Assembly: GCA_963677345.2 (NCBI GenBank)
Contig: CAXXLC010000017.1
Coordinates: forward strand, 144,143-208,142
DNA length: 64,000 bases
Direction of reading: 5' to 3'
From: Saccharicrinis sp963677345
GTDB taxonomy: Bacteria > Bacteroidota > Bacteroidia > Bacteroidales > Marinilabiliaceae
Below the pieces are notes generated by a model that did no database searches, had not been told where the DNA came from, and worked only from the letters and a program-made list of their open reading frames with translations. Positions 1-10,006 of the stretch are shown here, piece after piece. The position numbers and the translations under genes were made by a program. Positions within the stretch are counted from its first letter, which is position 1. The number at the start of each line of letters is the position of its first letter.

Positions 1-2
1 AT

Positions 3-878
3 AGTTTTATTTTTGTTTCGGGGTTTACTCTATACCTTTCTTATCTTAGAAGACCTTTAAAATTACTTAGCTTCTATAAAAGAAGGTTCAGTGCAGTATA
101 TATACCATATATTTTTGTAGTTATTATTTTTGTGGTTATTTTTTATATTATTGATAATTCACAGTTTTCATATTATTCATTGTTTGGTCATGTTCTTCTT
201 TACAAGATGTTTGATAATGAGATAATAGGAAGCTATGCTTATTATTTCTGGTTTATATCTACAATCTTTCAATTCTATTTTGTATTTCCAATTATTGTTA
301 AAATAAAGGAGAAAGTAAAAGATCTACCGTTTATTTTAGGAAGTTTATTGATCAGTCTGTTATGGTCATTGGTTGTGTTATTATTAGAGAAAGAAGCTTA
401 CAGAACATGGAATTCTTTTTTTCTTCAATACTTATGGGAATTTAATTTAGGAATTCTGTTGGCGGATTTTTATGTGAAAAAAAAATGGAAATTTTGGGAA
501 ATGAAGACAATTTATCTGACTGTAATAGTTGTTGTTGGAGTGTTTCTGTTTGTCTACTTGCCAACAGTATTTGGAGTCAAAGCAAAATTATTTAATGATT
601 TTTTCGGTTCAGTTGCCTTTACAAGTATTTTGATTTTAGTGTATAGAATAAAAATAAATCTATTTAGAGAATTAGGATTATTATGTGGAATATATTCGTA
701 TGATATCTATTTAACACATGGGTTGGTTTTTATAGTATTAAGTCTTTTTTCTTTTCGTGGAATATATGGAACAATTGAGTATGCAGTCTTCTTTTTGGTA
801 ATACTGTTTGTTTTTTCAATGATCAATAATCTTTTATCAGGAAGGATAATAAAAGTGTTTTCTAAGTATACGAAGTAG
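3..878 (+). CDS. acyltransferase-3 family membrane protein, 5' truncated
   Basis: The frame is open from the left window edge, so the true start lies upstream; the first GTG at 132 is only an internal codon. The visible 291 residues are strongly hydrophobic with about eight membrane segments. Near the visible N-terminus is the pattern SGFTLYLSY followed by FYKRRF and IPYI, which is typical just after the first helix of acyltransferase-3 (OafA/NodX-type) proteins. The catalytic His-Arg region would be in the missing part. Such enzymes O-acylate sugars in surface polysaccharides at the inner membrane. A 22-bp gap to the DUF354 gene suggests one operon. The family is fairly sure; the substrate is unknown. 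Confidence 0.75.
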   Translation, partial: SFIFVSGFTLYLSYLRRPLKLLSFYKRRFSAVYIPYIFVVIIFVVIFYIIDNSQFSYYSLFGHVLLYKMFDNEIIGSYAYYFWFISTIFQFYFVFPIIVKIKEKVKDLPFILGSLLISLLWSLVVLLLEKEAYRTWNSFFLQYLWEFNLGILLADFYVKKKWKFWEMKTIYLTVIVVVGVFLFVYLPTVFGVKAKLFNDFFGSVAFTSILILVYRIKINLFRELGLLCGIYSYDIYLTHGLVFIVLSLFSFRGIYGTIEYAVFFLVILFVFSMINNLLSGRIIKVFSKYTK

Positions 879-900
879 CAACTTAAAATATTATCAGGTT

Positions 901-1918
901 ATGAATAATATTCCTAGGAAAATATTAATTGATATAACTCATCCTGCAGATGTACATCAATTTCGTTTTATTATAGAGAATCTAAAGGAACGAAATGAAG
1001 TACTTATTGTTGCGCGTTACAATAAGGATAGTGTTATTCGTTTATTGGAAAAGTATAATATTGAATATATCAAAAGAAGGGGGTATAATAGTTTTCTGGG
1101 GAAAATATTTGGATTATTATTGGTCAATATTCAGCTGTTTAGAATAGCTAAAAAGTTTAAGGCTGATATTTTAGTGGGAAGTACAGGGAATTGTTATGTA
1201 TCTCAAGTTGCCTGGTTGTTAAAAAAAACATCTGTTATACTTGATGATACAGAACATACATCATTCCAAAATAAACTTACTTTTCCTTTTGCATCGAAGG
1301 TGATAACTCCGGATAGTTATTATTTGGAGTTAGGTAAAAAGCAAGTTAAATATGTTGGAACCAAAGAAATGTTTTACCTGTCAAAGAGTTATTTTATTCC
1401 CAGTGAATTAATAAAGAGTGAATTGGAAAAAGAAGACAAAGTATTCTTTTTGCGTATTATTGCTTGGAATGCCAATCATGATATTGGAAAGACTAATACA
1501 TTTAACGTTAGATCCCTTGTTCAATATTTGAAACCTTTAGGCAGAGTCTTAATATCTGCAGAAGGTGACGTAGAGGAATCACTAAAGCCATACCTAATTC
1601 CGGATAAATATAAAAATGAATATCATAGTGTGCTGTATTACTCTGATTTAGTAATAACAGAAGGGGCTTCAACCGCAGCAGAAGCTGCAGTTTTAGGTAC
1701 GCCATGTATTTACATTAATCCTTTGACTTTAGGGTATATTGACTACCTAGAATCTAAAGATCGAATAATTAGCACAACAAATATTAATTCGTTAAAGCAA
1801 TTGATTAATGATTTTGGTAGTCAAAAAAAAATTGAATCGCAAAAATATTTATGAACCAGATTATGATCTTAATCAGTTTGTAATTGATCAAATTTTTGAA
1901 ACGTACATTAATAAGTAA
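901..1918 (+). pseudogene. DUF354 family protein with a frameshift in a 9-A run
   Basis: The main frame (901-1854, 317 aa) resembles DUF354, a GT-B-like family found in polysaccharide loci and related to UDP-GlcNAc 2-epimerases and glycosyltransferases. It starts LIDITHPADVHQF and holds the late motif EGASTAAEAAVLGTPCIY. The frame stops soon after nine adenines at 1823-1831. In the +1 frame the coding sequence continues as NIYEPDYDLNQFVIDQIF to a stop at 1916-1918, which looks like the natural C-terminus. A one-base indel in the A run would restore about 338 residues. It could be a sequencing error, phase variation or a recent mutation; the first is simplest. Confidence 0.65.
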
Positions 1919-2457
1919 TATCTACAAATGGCAAATTATTACAAAACTACATTAAAAAGATAGTAGGGCTCTAATTTATTTATTCTTAAAAATATTAGCT
2001 AGTAATAAATTTGATTCTCTAAAAATTATTAATTAACTTATTTCATAATTGTTACTCAAAGAAAATTTATATAAAAGTTATGAATGAGGGGAAGTTTGTT
2101 GCTTGAGTAACATAATAGAGCAAAATGCAATTGGCTTAAAATCTTTTCTTGGTTTAAAATAATTTTGGTTTAGGTTTTTATATGGTAGTAATTCCTTAAA
2201 TTTAGTATCAAGCGTGCTCAATATGCAAGTGTTATATAGCATTCATTTTGAGTTTTAAATATGGTTTTGCTTGCCTGATTAGAATTGATATAAAAGAATG
2301 TTTTAAATAATTAAAAGTGAACGTATGATCTCTCAAAGTAGGGGATGCTCTTATTAGAAACATAAGATAAATATTTGACTTGTTTTTCTCTCAAGTTGTA
2401 TCTTATGTTGAATAACTTATTTAATTTCTATTAATCAAAATCTAATTTTAATCAAAG
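1919..2457. other. intergenic region, 539 bp, nothing recognised
   Basis: AT-rich DNA with short frames only. No RNA gene, IS end or clear promoter could be identified. The next gene probably starts from a promoter in the last 150 bases, where TTG and TATCTT-like boxes occur, but the match to the Bacteroidota consensus is weak. Confidence 0.4.
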
Positions 2458-3195
2458 ATGCTTAAAATGTTAGTAAAAATTGTTTTTGTAGGATTCGTAT
2501 TTTTAAGTTTTTTTTCATGTAAAGACGATGAGACTTTAGACGAGGAAATAAATGTTGTGACCGGAACTTTGACTGATGTAGATGGTAACACATATGGGAC
2601 GGTTACCATTGGTAAGCAAATATGGATGGCAGAAAATCTTAGAGTAACATATTATGCTGATGGAACTCCAATCGATGAGATTATTGATGATGCAGAATGG
2701 ACAGCTTTAGAGGATAACAATGTAGATAAAGCCTTTTGTTATTATAATAATAATTTGAATGGGGAGAAAGATATTTATGGAGCGCTTTATACTTATGCCG
2801 CAGCAGTAAGATGTGTAACTTATGACTGTGATAATGTACAAGGAGTTTGTCCTGATGGCTGGCATATTCCAAGTATGGCTGATTGGCTTGAACTAATAGA
2901 CTTTATTAATGATGATGATTTCGCTGCCAGTAAACTAAAGAGTAAAAGGTATTGGGATGATGTAGAAGATGAAGTAACGAATGAATATTCTTTTAGTGCA
3001 TATCCTGCAGGATATCGATACTTATACGATGGAAAATATAAAGGTTTGGGCCGAATTGTAAGTTGGTGGTCAAGTGAGGAAAATACACAATATGATGCTT
3101 ATACTCTTACTTTATATACGGGAACACCCACTGTGCATACTTATAATTTATATGGAAAATCTTATGGACTTTCAGTAAGATGTATAAAAGATTAA
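2458..3195 (+). CDS. FISUMP domain lipoprotein
   Basis: A protein of 245 aa with a lipoprotein signal peptide ending in the lipobox LSFFSC (Cys about residue 21), followed by acidic residues. Residues 40-245 match the Fibrobacter succinogenes major paralogous domain (FISUMP, TIGR02145): DGNTYGTVTIGKQIWMAENL, then YGALYTYAAA, CPDGWHIPS, YPAGYR, WWSSEE and the terminal SVRCIKD. The domain is common in Bacteroidota surface lipoproteins and its biochemical role is not known. It lies alone between intergenic regions, with a rho-independent terminator about 55 bp downstream, so it is probably monocistronic. The family call is confident; no function is inferred beyond a cell-surface lipoprotein. Confidence 0.85.
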   Translation: MLKMLVKIVFVGFVFLSFFSCKDDETLDEEINVVTGTLTDVDGNTYGTVTIGKQIWMAENLRVTYYADGTPIDEIIDDAEWTALEDNNVDKAFCYYNNNLNGEKDIYGALYTYAAAVRCVTYDCDNVQGVCPDGWHIPSMADWLELIDFINDDDFAASKLKSKRYWDDVEDEVTNEYSFSAYPAGYRYLYDGKYKGLGRIVSWWSSEENTQYDAYTLTLYTGTPTVHTYNLYGKSYGLSVRCIKD

Positions 3196-3250
3196 AACTT
3201 AACTTCCATATTTTAAATGACTATATAGAGTGAAAATTTAGCATTGCAGG

Positions 3251-3283
3251 AAGAGTGGCATAAATTGTCACTCTTTTTTTTTT
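3251..3283 (+). terminator. rho-independent terminator after the FISUMP gene
   Basis: A 10-bp stem (AAGAGTGGCA paired with TGTCACTCTT, one G-T pair) with a 5-nt loop is followed by a run of ten T residues. Confidence 0.8.
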
Positions 3284-3396
3284 ATCCATTGTCTTTATAA
3301 AATAGTTTCGTTAACTTATGGTGGGTTATTGCAAACATTGCGCACTTATGATTTGAATATTTATACGAGAGGTTTTGAAATTGCAATTTTGATAAG

Positions 3397-6300
3397 ATGG
3401 AGCTAAGAAAGATATTGAAGGCGGTGAAAGTAATGCTTCTAACCATGTTTATTATGGTAACTTTTAATATAGAAGCAAGTGATATTGATTCTCTAAGGAC
3501 AAGGATGATTAATAGATATATAAGCAGTGGAGGAAGTGGTAGTTATGTCACCTCCCAGTCTAGCGACGGAAGTTGGTCTGATATCAATTATAGTGATACA
3601 GATAGAACCAGCTGGGATCCATTAAAACACCTTCAGCGTTTACGATCGATGAGTATTGCGTATAATAGTCCAGGAAATTCATACTATCATAATAGTACGT
3701 TGCTAAATGGTATTATAAACGGAATCCAATATTGGTATAATAGAAAATCTACTTCTGCAAATTGGTGGTTTAATGATATAGGTTCACAGCAATTATTAGG
3801 TCCAATATTAATATTAATGCAGGATTTTATTTCACAGAGTTTAGTAACTACTGGCTGTACATATCTTAAAGATCCCTATTTGACGGCATTAAATTTAGTT
3901 GATGTATCAGAACAAACAATACATAGGGGAATGTTAACTAATAATGAAAATGATATAATCTGGGGGTTGGATACCATCGGTTCAACAGTTAAATTATCAG
4001 AGGGGGATGGTATAAAATCTGATTACAGTTTTCATCAGCATGAAAAACAACTTTACAATGGGGGATATGGATTGGAATTTATTGATGATATAACCTATTG
4101 GATATATATTACCCGAGGATTGTCATTGAGTATGCCAGCAGAAGATATTGAAACCTATTCTAATTATTTATTAGATGGAATGCAATGGATGACCTATAAA
4201 TCAAATCTAGATTTTTCTATTGTCGGTAGAGGAATATCCCGACCTGGTAAAATAAAAAGTACAAGTGGAATATTGAGTACATTAAACTATATGTCTCAGA
4301 TTGGAGATGGGCGGGCTAGCCAATATAAGGCTTATGCAAATCAAATTAACGGAGGAAGCAACTCTTTAACCGGAGATAAACATTTTTGGAATTCAGATTA
4401 TCATTCTCACCGTAGAGATGATTATTTTGTTTCTGTAAGAATGAGTTCTCAGAGAACTCTTGCCTCAGAAACAATGAATGGCGAGAATCTAAAAGCATAC
4501 TACTTAGCTTATGGTGCTATGTCAGTTCTAGTTAATCAGGATGAGTATTATAATATTTTTCCGGTGTGGGATTGGTGCCGTGTGCCAGGTGTTACTGCAG
4601 CATTGGAATCAACTCCTCCATCTATGCCATCTTGGTGGCTTAATTATGGTAAAACAAGTTTTGTAGGAGGTGTTTCAAATGGAGATTACGGTGTATCAGC
4701 AATGGATTTATCTTTAAATAATATTTATGGGAAAAAGGCATGGTTCTTTTTCGAAAATGAGGTTGTTGCACTTGGAGCAGGGATTAGAAGTTCTAATAGT
4801 TCAAGTATAATTACATCGGTCAATCAAACATTGCTAGATGGTGATGTTGTTGTAAATAATAATGGGCAAAGTGTATATAGTTCAGGTAATTATACCTTGA
4901 GTGATCCTCAATGGGTATATCATAATAATGTATTATATATGTTTCCAGGTAATGAACAGGTTAATTTGAGAAATAATACCCAATCAGGTTCTTGGTATAG
5001 TATTAATACAACTTATTCTTCATCAACTCTGTATCAGAATGTTTTTAGTCTGTGGATTAATCATGGTGTACAACCTACAAATGGTACGTATTATTACACT
5101 ATTGTTCCTGGAATTCAGTTAAATGATGTAAGTAGTTTTGTTACCAATTATGCAGATAACGTAATTTCAAATACTAGTAGTATTCAAGCTGTTGAAAATA
5201 CGGATTTGAAAATTACAGGAATTGTATTTTATCAAGCTGGAGCTTTGAAATTAAGAAATAGTCTGACAGTAACTGCTGATAAACCGTGTATTTTATTGTT
5301 AGATGAAGCTAATGGTCAGTTATCTGCTTCAAATCCTAATCAAACAGTAATGAACCTCAATGTTACATTGAATTATAGTGATAATACCTCAAAAGTTTTG
5401 GAATATAATTTTCCAGGAGGCACTTATGGAGGAAGGACTATACAAAAAAGCTTTTCAACAGAGTGTTCTTTAGATATAACAGATGCTATAGTTAATGATA
5501 GTATCATTACAATAAATTATGTGACTTCGGGTAATTGTGGATCTTTAAATTCTGCTATACATAAAGTAGGAAATAATACTCCAGTGTATGGCCCTGTTAC
5601 AAATGTTAATTCAGGAACAGAAATTAATCTGTATAGAAGTTGTGTAACATGTGATGATGGTAATTACTATTTTAAGATGTATAATGATAATGTGGTTGAT
5701 TCTATTCTTTTTAATTATACAAAACCTATTGGTTGTGATAATTTTGCTTTGACAGGAGAAGTAGTAAATAATGATTACGGATTAACTAATGGGAGTATAT
5801 TGATTTCTATAGGTGGAGGTTCAGAACCTTATTCTTATTCATGGAGTGATGGAATAACGACAAAGGACCGTAGTAATCTGTCCTCGGGAGAGTATACAAT
5901 AATTGTGACAGATGCAAATTCTTGTGAGCTTAGTGAAACATTCAGTATTCTGGAAAATGCGGATCCTTGTTTGGATTTTTCAATTTCAGGAGAAATTGAA
6001 AATAGTTATAATGGATTATCGAACGGAAGCATAATGATTACTGTAAGTGGAGGATCAGAACCATTTACATATACTTGGAATGATGGAGTTACTGATAAAG
6101 ATAGAACTAATTTATCAGCAGGAACTTATTCTGTAACAATTAATGATTTTTCAAATTGTACCATTACTAAATCATTTCAGGTTGAGGATAATTCTATTAA
6201 AATTATATCAACTAGCATTATAGATGGTGTTTTGACAACAGAGTTTACAACTTCTGGAGACTGTAGTACCGTAACTTATATTATTTATGATGCGACTAAT

Positions 6301-6966
6301 AGTATAGTATATAACCCCGGACAAACTGTACAAACGGGATTTAGCGTCAATATTTCAAATATTTGCTCAACATGTAAAGATGGGAATTATCAAATAGATT
6401 TATTATGTAATGATTTAACAGATTCTAAAGTTTTTACCTATGTTACAAATATTGATTTATGTGAGAACTTTATTGTTACAGGTGAAAAGATTGATACTGA
6501 ATATGATAATGATGTTGGTATTATAAATCTTACTATAAGTGGAGGATCAGAACCATACATATTTAATTGGAGTGACGGTTCTGAATCACAAAACAGAGAT
6601 CAACTTAGTGAAGGAACATATTCCGTTGAAGTAATAGATGTAAATAATTGTTATCGACAATTGAGCTTTACGATAGCTAAAAAGTCTATTCCATTTGAAA
6701 TATTAAAATTCTATCCAAATCCAACTACGGGTTTAGTTGCTATAGAATATACAAGTCCAATAAATGCCACTATTGAAATAATTGTTGAAACAATGTTGGG
6801 AGAAAGAATAAATAATTTTTCAGCATCTTCTAATATAGGAATGAATAAAGAAACAATAGATATTTCTGCTGATGAAAATGGGAACAGCAATACTGTTGGC
6901 CCTTATCGTATTATTATGCGTCAGGGAGATAATGAAGATTCTTTTGTTTTGGTGAAAACGAATTAA
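3397..6966 (+). CDS. PL8 family polysaccharide lyase with SprB repeats and T9SS tail
   Basis: A secreted protein of 1189 aa. A signal peptide (about 1-27) is followed by an alpha-toroid and beta-sandwich lyase region (about 30-700) typical of PL8 (chondroitin, hyaluronate, xanthan lyases). Visible signatures are NWWFNDIG near residue 122 and SFHQHEKQLYNGGYG near 211-225. By spacing to known chondroitin AC lyases the catalytic set is Asn166, His215, Tyr224 and Arg278; the usual GAN around the Asn is ALN here. Three SprB-type repeats follow (each with GGSEP, a W-DG core and a Cys), separated by Cys-containing linkers. A type A T9SS sorting domain starts at FYPNPTTG near 1107. The protein probably cleaves acidic glycans outside the cell; the exact substrate is not readable. 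Confidence 0.88.
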   Translation: MELRKILKAVKVMLLTMFIMVTFNIEASDIDSLRTRMINRYISSGGSGSYVTSQSSDGSWSDINYSDTDRTSWDPLKHLQRLRSMSIAYNSPGNSYYHNSTLLNGIINGIQYWYNRKSTSANWWFNDIGSQQLLGPILILMQDFISQSLVTTGCTYLKDPYLTALNLVDVSEQTIHRGMLTNNENDIIWGLDTIGSTVKLSEGDGIKSDYSFHQHEKQLYNGGYGLEFIDDITYWIYITRGLSLSMPAEDIETYSNYLLDGMQWMTYKSNLDFSIVGRGISRPGKIKSTSGILSTLNYMSQIGDGRASQYKAYANQINGGSNSLTGDKHFWNSDYHSHRRDDYFVSVRMSSQRTLASETMNGENLKAYYLAYGAMSVLVNQDEYYNIFPVWDWCRVPGVTAALESTPPSMPSWWLNYGKTSFVGGVSNGDYGVSAMDLSLNNIYGKKAWFFFENEVVALGAGIRSSNSSSIITSVNQTLLDGDVVVNNNGQSVYSSGNYTLSDPQWVYHNNVLYMFPGNEQVNLRNNTQSGSWYSINTTYSSSTLYQNVFSLWINHGVQPTNGTYYYTIVPGIQLNDVSSFVTNYADNVISNTSSIQAVENTDLKITGIVFYQAGALKLRNSLTVTADKPCILLLDEANGQLSASNPNQTVMNLNVTLNYSDNTSKVLEYNFPGGTYGGRTIQKSFSTECSLDITDAIVNDSIITINYVTSGNCGSLNSAIHKVGNNTPVYGPVTNVNSGTEINLYRSCVTCDDGNYYFKMYNDNVVDSILFNYTKPIGCDNFALTGEVVNNDYGLTNGSILISIGGGSEPYSYSWSDGITTKDRSNLSSGEYTIIVTDANSCELSETFSILENADPCLDFSISGEIENSYNGLSNGSIMITVSGGSEPFTYTWNDGVTDKDRTNLSAGTYSVTINDFSNCTITKSFQVEDNSIKIISTSIIDGVLTTEFTTSGDCSTVTYIIYDATNSIVYNPGQTVQTGFSVNISNICSTCKDGNYQIDLLCNDLTDSKVFTYVTNIDLCENFIVTGEKIDTEYDNDVGIINLTISGGSEPYIFNWSDGSESQNRDQLSEGTYSVEVIDVNNCYRQLSFTIAKKSIPFEILKFYPNPTTGLVAIEYTSPINATIEIIVETMLGERINNFSASSNIGMNKETIDISADENGNSNTVGPYRIIMRQGDNEDSFVLVKTN

Positions 6967-7168
6967 AAAAAAATCGATAAGATTGAGTTGAAAAATAGAA
7001 ACTTTTCTTAAAGTTGAATGTTAAATAGGAAGAGAAATAATGAATTTGAGGGATGTTGCTATTTTAGAACAATTATTATACATATATAAAATAACACATC
7101 TGTCCTAAATAAACCTTGTTTCCGCAAGAGTATTATAAGATAATAGATGTAAATATTTGATAAAAAAA

Positions 7169-7189
7169 GACCTGCAAGATTTGCAGGTC
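7169..7189 (-). terminator. perfect hairpin next to a T run on the minus strand
   Basis: GACCTGCAA and TTGCAGGTC form a 9-bp stem with a 3-nt loop. On the minus strand it is followed by seven T residues. It lies inside the IS1380 element between its left end and the transposase start, so it could stop transcription leaving the element leftward. A role as an IS regulatory hairpin is also possible. Confidence 0.5.
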
Positions 7190-7215
7190 TCGAAAATTTT
7201 CACCTGATTAGGTGT

Positions 7216-8496
7216 GTGTACAAAATTTTCGATTCCAAAGTAACACCATTTGGTGGCATTCACCTAATTCATAAGCAACTTTATGCTGATGGAGCAATTG
7301 ATTTCATTGATAATCAATTAGGTGAAAGAGTAAAAAAGATAGGTTATAATTACTCTGATATATTATTAAGTAGAATATATACAACATTTTGCGGTGGTAA
7401 TTCAACCGAAGATGTAAATTATTTGAGAGATAATACATTAAAACATCTTAAAGGTATTAAAATTCCTTCTGCAGATACAATTTTACGTGGTGATGTTGAA
7501 TTATCAGTTCCGTGTGATAATATTGAAACACAATCAGGGAAACCTAATAAAATCAACGTAAACCCTAAAATGAATGAATTTTTACTTGATAGTGCGTTAA
7601 AATTCAAACAATTAAATCCTAACGACAAAGACTTAGTTTATGATTTTGACCATCAATTTATTCCAGCAGAAAAATATGATGCAGAATATAGTTACAAAGG
7701 AAAAAGAGGATATTTTCCAGGTATAGCAACTATTTCAAATATTCCTGTTTATATCGAAGGACGAAATGGAAATTGTAATGTTAAAACAGCACAGTTGGCA
7801 ACTCATAAAAGAGTTCTAAAAGTACTTAACAACAAAGGTGTAAAACCTCGTTATGCAAGAATGGATTGTGGTTCATACATCAAAGAAGTTACAGACTATT
7901 TTCATGAAAAAGATATCCTTTTTTCGATTAGGGCAAATAACTCAGAAACTTTATTAACAAAGGCTGCAGATACACTGGATTGGGAGACTTGCCTTATTAA
8001 TTTTCAGGATTATGAAGTAAATAGTTTTAAATATCAATTCGGAAAATATGAGCATCGTATTGTAGCCTACCGATGGCCTAATAAAACAGGTCAAAAATCT
8101 CTTTTTACAAGAGATGCTAAAAACTACTTATTTATCATCACCAACGACTGGGATGTTTCAGAAAAGGAAGCAATTGAATTTTACAATAGAAGAGGAAATT
8201 GTGAACGTGTTTTTGATATTCAAAACAATGACTTCAATTGGAATTCCATGCCACATAGTTTCCTTGAAGAAAACACGGTATACCTGATAATCATGGCTGT
8301 TGCGCATATAATATATAAGTGGCTGTTAAATATATTTGCTAAAGTAGTCGTTGGATTAACGAAAACCTCTCGGCTTAAAAAGTTCATTTTTCGTTTTGTG
8401 GCTACTGTTGCTAAATTTACTGATAGTGGACGAAGAACAGTGATTCATCTTGCTACTAACAATGAAAAATTAATTCAAATGGCAAATTCTGGTTGA
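7216..8496 (+). CDS. IS1380 family transposase
   Basis: A 426-aa DDE transposase. The N-terminal region (VTPFGGIHLIHKQL, then DNTLKHLKG and SADTILR) and the C-terminal block FYNRRGNCERVFDIQNNDFNW are characteristic of IS1380. Acidic catalytic candidates are in VYDFDHQF (about 141-148), RMDCGSY (about 216-222) and the Glu of NCERVFD (about 335). The start is a GTG at 7216, since no ATG is in frame upstream, and a small hairpin (CACCT/AGGTG, 7201-7214) lies directly before it. The gene is full length and looks intact, so the element may be active. Confidence 0.9.
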   Translation: MYKIFDSKVTPFGGIHLIHKQLYADGAIDFIDNQLGERVKKIGYNYSDILLSRIYTTFCGGNSTEDVNYLRDNTLKHLKGIKIPSADTILRGDVELSVPCDNIETQSGKPNKINVNPKMNEFLLDSALKFKQLNPNDKDLVYDFDHQFIPAEKYDAEYSYKGKRGYFPGIATISNIPVYIEGRNGNCNVKTAQLATHKRVLKVLNNKGVKPRYARMDCGSYIKEVTDYFHEKDILFSIRANNSETLLTKAADTLDWETCLINFQDYEVNSFKYQFGKYEHRIVAYRWPNKTGQKSLFTRDAKNYLFIITNDWDVSEKEAIEFYNRRGNCERVFDIQNNDFNWNSMPHSFLEENTVYLIIMAVAHIIYKWLLNIFAKVVVGLTKTSRLKKFIFRFVATVAKFTDSGRRTVIHLATNNEKLIQMANSG

Positions 8497-8661
8497 AAAT
8501 ATGATTTCTTGGTTTTAAGCTTTCCCGCAATAGCTTTTAAAAGTGGGTAAGGGGCTTTCTGCTTAAAAATTTAAATTGTCTACAATTTTAAATGCGCAAG
8601 TATTTTATTTTCGTGTAATTCGAGTAATTCGTAGTTAAAAAAAAATCTTGCGTATTTTAGG

Positions 8662-9071
8662 ATAAAAATAATATTTCAATTATTTAGTAGGTTCTATATC
8701 TGCCTCAACTAGTGAACCAAAAAACAAGATTAGCTTGACGATTAAAAATCGTTTTTGTTTGAGAGCAACGAGTTTAAACAATTTCAGGCAAATAGTCGTA
8801 GTTTTTTGAGAGAAGTGGGTGCAGCCAAGCCTTTTTTTGCTTCCGTTTTTTTGTGGTATGACAATTATAGCGCAGCGAAAATCATGAACACAAAAAAGAA
8901 ACAGACCTTGTGAACTAAAAAATGAAGTCAGGTCTGGACGAAGCACTAGTTGACAAATATAAGTAGGGAAGCTCTGATATGAAATAATCATATAAATTAG
9001 TCATCAATTAAAGTTGTGTGAAATAGAATAATAGAGTTTGGATATAGTCAAATAATTAAAATAAAGAAAAA
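8662..9071. other. intergenic region, 410 bp, no supported gene
   Basis: Contains a 103-codon minus-strand frame without family signature, plus short palindromic stretches such as GATTAAAAATC. The composition is like other noncoding spacers here. It may be an interspersed repeat, which cannot be tested without the rest of the genome. Confidence 0.4.
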
Positions 9072-9914
9072 TTGAAGGTTTGTTTAATAAATATTATTGT
9101 AGTTATGGCTTTAATATCATGTTCTCATGATGGTTTCAAGAATGATTTATGTAAAGATGATGGTTTTAATGTTTTGTTTTTGCACCATAGTACTGGGGGG
9201 CTTATCTATAAAGGAGGGTCTGACAATGATAAGTCTGTTGTTGATACTTGGTTTGAAGGATATAATAAGTCTGTTGATCATAAAATTAATTTCCAGGAAA
9301 ATATTTTTCCTCAATCTAAAAAGCTAAAAATATTGGGTTATGGATGGAAGAACTATCCATATGATTATTACAACATCTGGGTAAAAAACGGAAAGAAAAA
9401 CCAATATAAAAATGAACCTACATTGAAGGTGCTAACTACTTATTGGGATGTAATTATTATTAAGCATTGTTATCCTGTTAGCAATATGGTTGAAGGATAT
9501 AGTTCAGATATAAACTCTAGTGAAAAGACATTAGCTAATTACAAACTTCAATATGAAGCCTTAAAGAAAAAGTTTTATGAATATCCAGAAACAAAATTTA
9601 TTATATGGACAGGAGCCGCTTTGGTGGAGCAAAATACCAGTGAAGAAAAAGCTTTAAGAGCTAAAGAGTTTTTTTCCTGGGTGAAAAATGAATGGGATTC
9701 ACCAAATGATAATATTTTTATATGGGATTTTTACGAATTAGAGACAGAAGGAGGATTGTATCTGAAAGATGAATATGCTGTTTCTCCGACAAATTCACAC
9801 CCTAATAGTGTGTTTGCTGCTAAAGTAGCTCCTTTATTTTGTCAGCGGATAATTGATGTGATCTTACACGATGGAAATAGAACTTCATTAACAGGTGAGT
9901 ATTTACTAAAATAA
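9072..9914 (+). CDS. SGNH-hydrolase-like lipoprotein, possible TTG start
   Basis: A predicted protein of 280 aa beginning with a lipoprotein signal whose lipobox is ALISC (Cys17). The only start that includes the whole signal is TTG at 9072; the ATG at 9105 would cut off most of it. The mature part begins FNVLFLHHSTGG, where the Ser could be a nucleophile, and ends with SPTNSHPNSVFAAKVAPLF, which resembles the block V His motif of SGNH/GDSL hydrolases. A middle strand, KFIIWTGAAL, fits the same fold. It may be an extracellular esterase acting on acylated glycans. The fold assignment is an inference from motifs. No operon partner: an IS1380 lies upstream and a broken VOC gene downstream. Confidence 0.5.
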   Translation: MKVCLINIIVVMALISCSHDGFKNDLCKDDGFNVLFLHHSTGGLIYKGGSDNDKSVVDTWFEGYNKSVDHKINFQENIFPQSKKLKILGYGWKNYPYDYYNIWVKNGKKNQYKNEPTLKVLTTYWDVIIIKHCYPVSNMVEGYSSDINSSEKTLANYKLQYEALKKKFYEYPETKFIIWTGAALVEQNTSEEKALRAKEFFSWVKNEWDSPNDNIFIWDFYELETEGGLYLKDEYAVSPTNSHPNSVFAAKVAPLFCQRIIDVILHDGNRTSLTGEYLLK

Positions 9915-10006
9915 AAGAATGTTGTAATCGATTCGTAATTAGAGTAAATAATATGACCATGAAAATATGATATGGGAAATGTAAGTTTATTATTAAACAA
10001 TTTTAA

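Larger units (their letters stand above)
7104..8661 (+). mobile_element. IS1380 family insertion sequence
   Basis: About 1.56 kb, the usual size for IS1380 elements. The transposase gene occupies most of it. Proposed ends are CCTAAAT at 7104 and TTTTAGG ending at 8661. They pair as inverted repeats that also share CGCAAGA further in, but the inner spacing differs by about 10 bases, so the ends are tentative. No 4-bp target duplication was recognised. An alternative is that the ends lie closer to the gene. Confidence 0.55.

Noticed and set aside
7104..8661. CRISPR-like or tRNA structure in the hairpins near IS1380
   Set aside because: There is a single hairpin with no repeated spacer array and no cloverleaf; it belongs to the IS.
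8680..8991. 103-codon frame on the minus strand
   Set aside because: No family signature, odd residue composition, low-complexity T- and A-rich DNA; more likely noncoding or a repeat.
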